Positions 7,329 to 7,530 of a stretch of DNA of 7,530 nucleotides are shown here, in pieces; position 1 is the stretch's first letter; each line of letters opens with the position of its first letter. The DNA comes from JAFDZV01 sp966128725 (GTDB lineage: Bacteria > Bacteroidota > Ignavibacteria > OLB7). Under the pieces are notes generated by a model that was not told the origin of the DNA, searched no databases, and saw nothing but the letters and a program-made list of their open reading frames with translations. The position numbers and the translations under genes were made by a program. Where the stretch lies: the NCBI GenBank assembly GCA_966128725.1, contig CBHYLN010000198.1, positions 1-7,530 of the forward strand, in the 5' to 3' direction.

Positions 7329-7357
7329 AAAAAAAGCGCCCTGAGCAATCAGGGCGC
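7329..7357 (-). terminator. Intrinsic terminator reading leftward, upstream of glgA
   Basis: On the minus strand, a perfect 9-bp GC-rich stem GCGCCCTGA/TCAGGGCGC with a 4-nt TTGC loop is followed directly by seven Ts. This is a textbook Rho-independent terminator. The plus strand lacks a T-run after the hairpin, so the direction is clear. It lies about 160 nt upstream of the glgA start codon, so it cannot end glgA. It must stop a transcript entering from beyond 7357, or act as an attenuator inside a long glgA leader. Confidence 0.85.
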
Positions 7358-7530
7358 ATAAAGCTTCCGTACGTGATGGCTGAATCGTGCTACGTGTCTC
7401 TGGTTCGGCCGCGGCCTGGCCGCGACCCCTCGTGTCGGACTTCCCACCTCAATACCATTCCCACAGCCACAACATCGTTGCGTATCCATCGTGTTCGGAT
7501 GCGCGGTGTATAGCGCATCATCCATCCATC
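7358..7530 (-). other. Region feeding the leftward terminator; possible RNA or partial gene
   Basis: This 173-bp stretch should be transcribed on the minus strand if the terminator is used. It can form two further hairpins: a perfect 7-bp stem GATGCGC/GCGCATC with an 8-nt loop (7498-7519), and an 8-bp stem with a 5-nt loop (7407-7427). The second contains one pair that is a G-U wobble on the minus-strand RNA but an A-C mismatch on the plus-strand RNA. One minus frame is open from the window edge to a TAG at 7390-7392, but its 46 residues include about a dozen Arg and show no clear third-position GC bias, so it is not a convincing gene end. A TCCA tandem repeat occupies the edge. It could be a 3' UTR, a small RNA, or a leader of glgA; I recognise no known RNA family. 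Confidence 0.3.

Noticed and set aside
6298..7344. 348-codon plus-strand open frame opposite glgA
   Set aside because: The opposite strand carries GlgA with every catalytic motif intact. The antisense translation has no recognisable domain and its start lies in the middle of glgA.
7168..7359. N-terminal extension of GlgA by 64 residues
   Set aside because: The extension would start inside the terminator hairpin, is unlike any GlgA N-terminus, and is not needed: the ATG at 7167 gives the normal family start.
7415..7500. 5S rRNA-like words on the minus strand (CCGAACACG, ATGGTATTG, GTGGGA)
   Set aside because: The words occur in the right order, but the spacing between the first two is about 9 nt too long, the helix III partner (GGAAGTTAAG) is absent, and the ends cannot form helix I. 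Judged coincidence, though a covariance-model search would settle it.

Overview
The window is a GC-rich stretch of bacterial chromosome with five complete protein genes, all belonging to recognisable families. The best clue to the organism is the gene at 3738-4961. It encodes a secreted nuclease-fold protein whose C-terminus looks like a type A sorting domain of the type IX secretion system (T9SS). That system is confined mainly to the Bacteroidota/Chlorobiota/Ignavibacteriota/Rhodothermota part of the FCB superphylum. Together with high GC, this suggests a GC-rich FCB lineage such as Kapabacteria or another Chlorobi relative, or Rhodothermota. The lineage is inference and cannot be settled from the window alone. 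Four of the five genes lack a strong Shine-Dalgarno sequence, which also fits that group.

Layout: (1) 70-1611 (+) comM/yifB-type AAA+ ATPase, followed by a two-tier hairpin; (2) 1769-3382 (+) prfC, peptide chain release factor 3, with the only textbook Shine-Dalgarno site in the window; (3) a 355-bp gap with no convincing gene; (4) 3738-4961 (+) secreted endonuclease/exonuclease/phosphatase-fold protein with a T9SS tail; (5) 5075-5656 (+) LOG-family nucleotide phosphoribohydrolase; (6) 5701-7167 (-) glgA, glycogen synthase, convergent with the LOG gene across a 44-bp gap that holds a strong hairpin; (7) 7168-7530, the glgA leader and upstream region. Region 7 contains a near-perfect intrinsic terminator pointing left (minus strand) and two further hairpins.

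The genes do not form an obvious pathway. ComM acts on recombination intermediates during DNA uptake, RF3 recycles release factors on the ribosome, the T9SS protein works outside the cell, LOG cleaves nucleoside monophosphates, and GlgA builds glycogen. Gaps of 113-355 bp between the co-directional genes argue against one tight operon. I found no CRISPR array, insertion sequence, tRNA, rRNA or defence system. The part most worth a second look is 7329-7530: a minus-strand terminator sits between glgA and whatever lies upstream, next to sequence that can fold. It is either the 3' end of an off-window gene or RNA, or an attenuator in the glgA leader. I found no evidence for a new multi-gene system.
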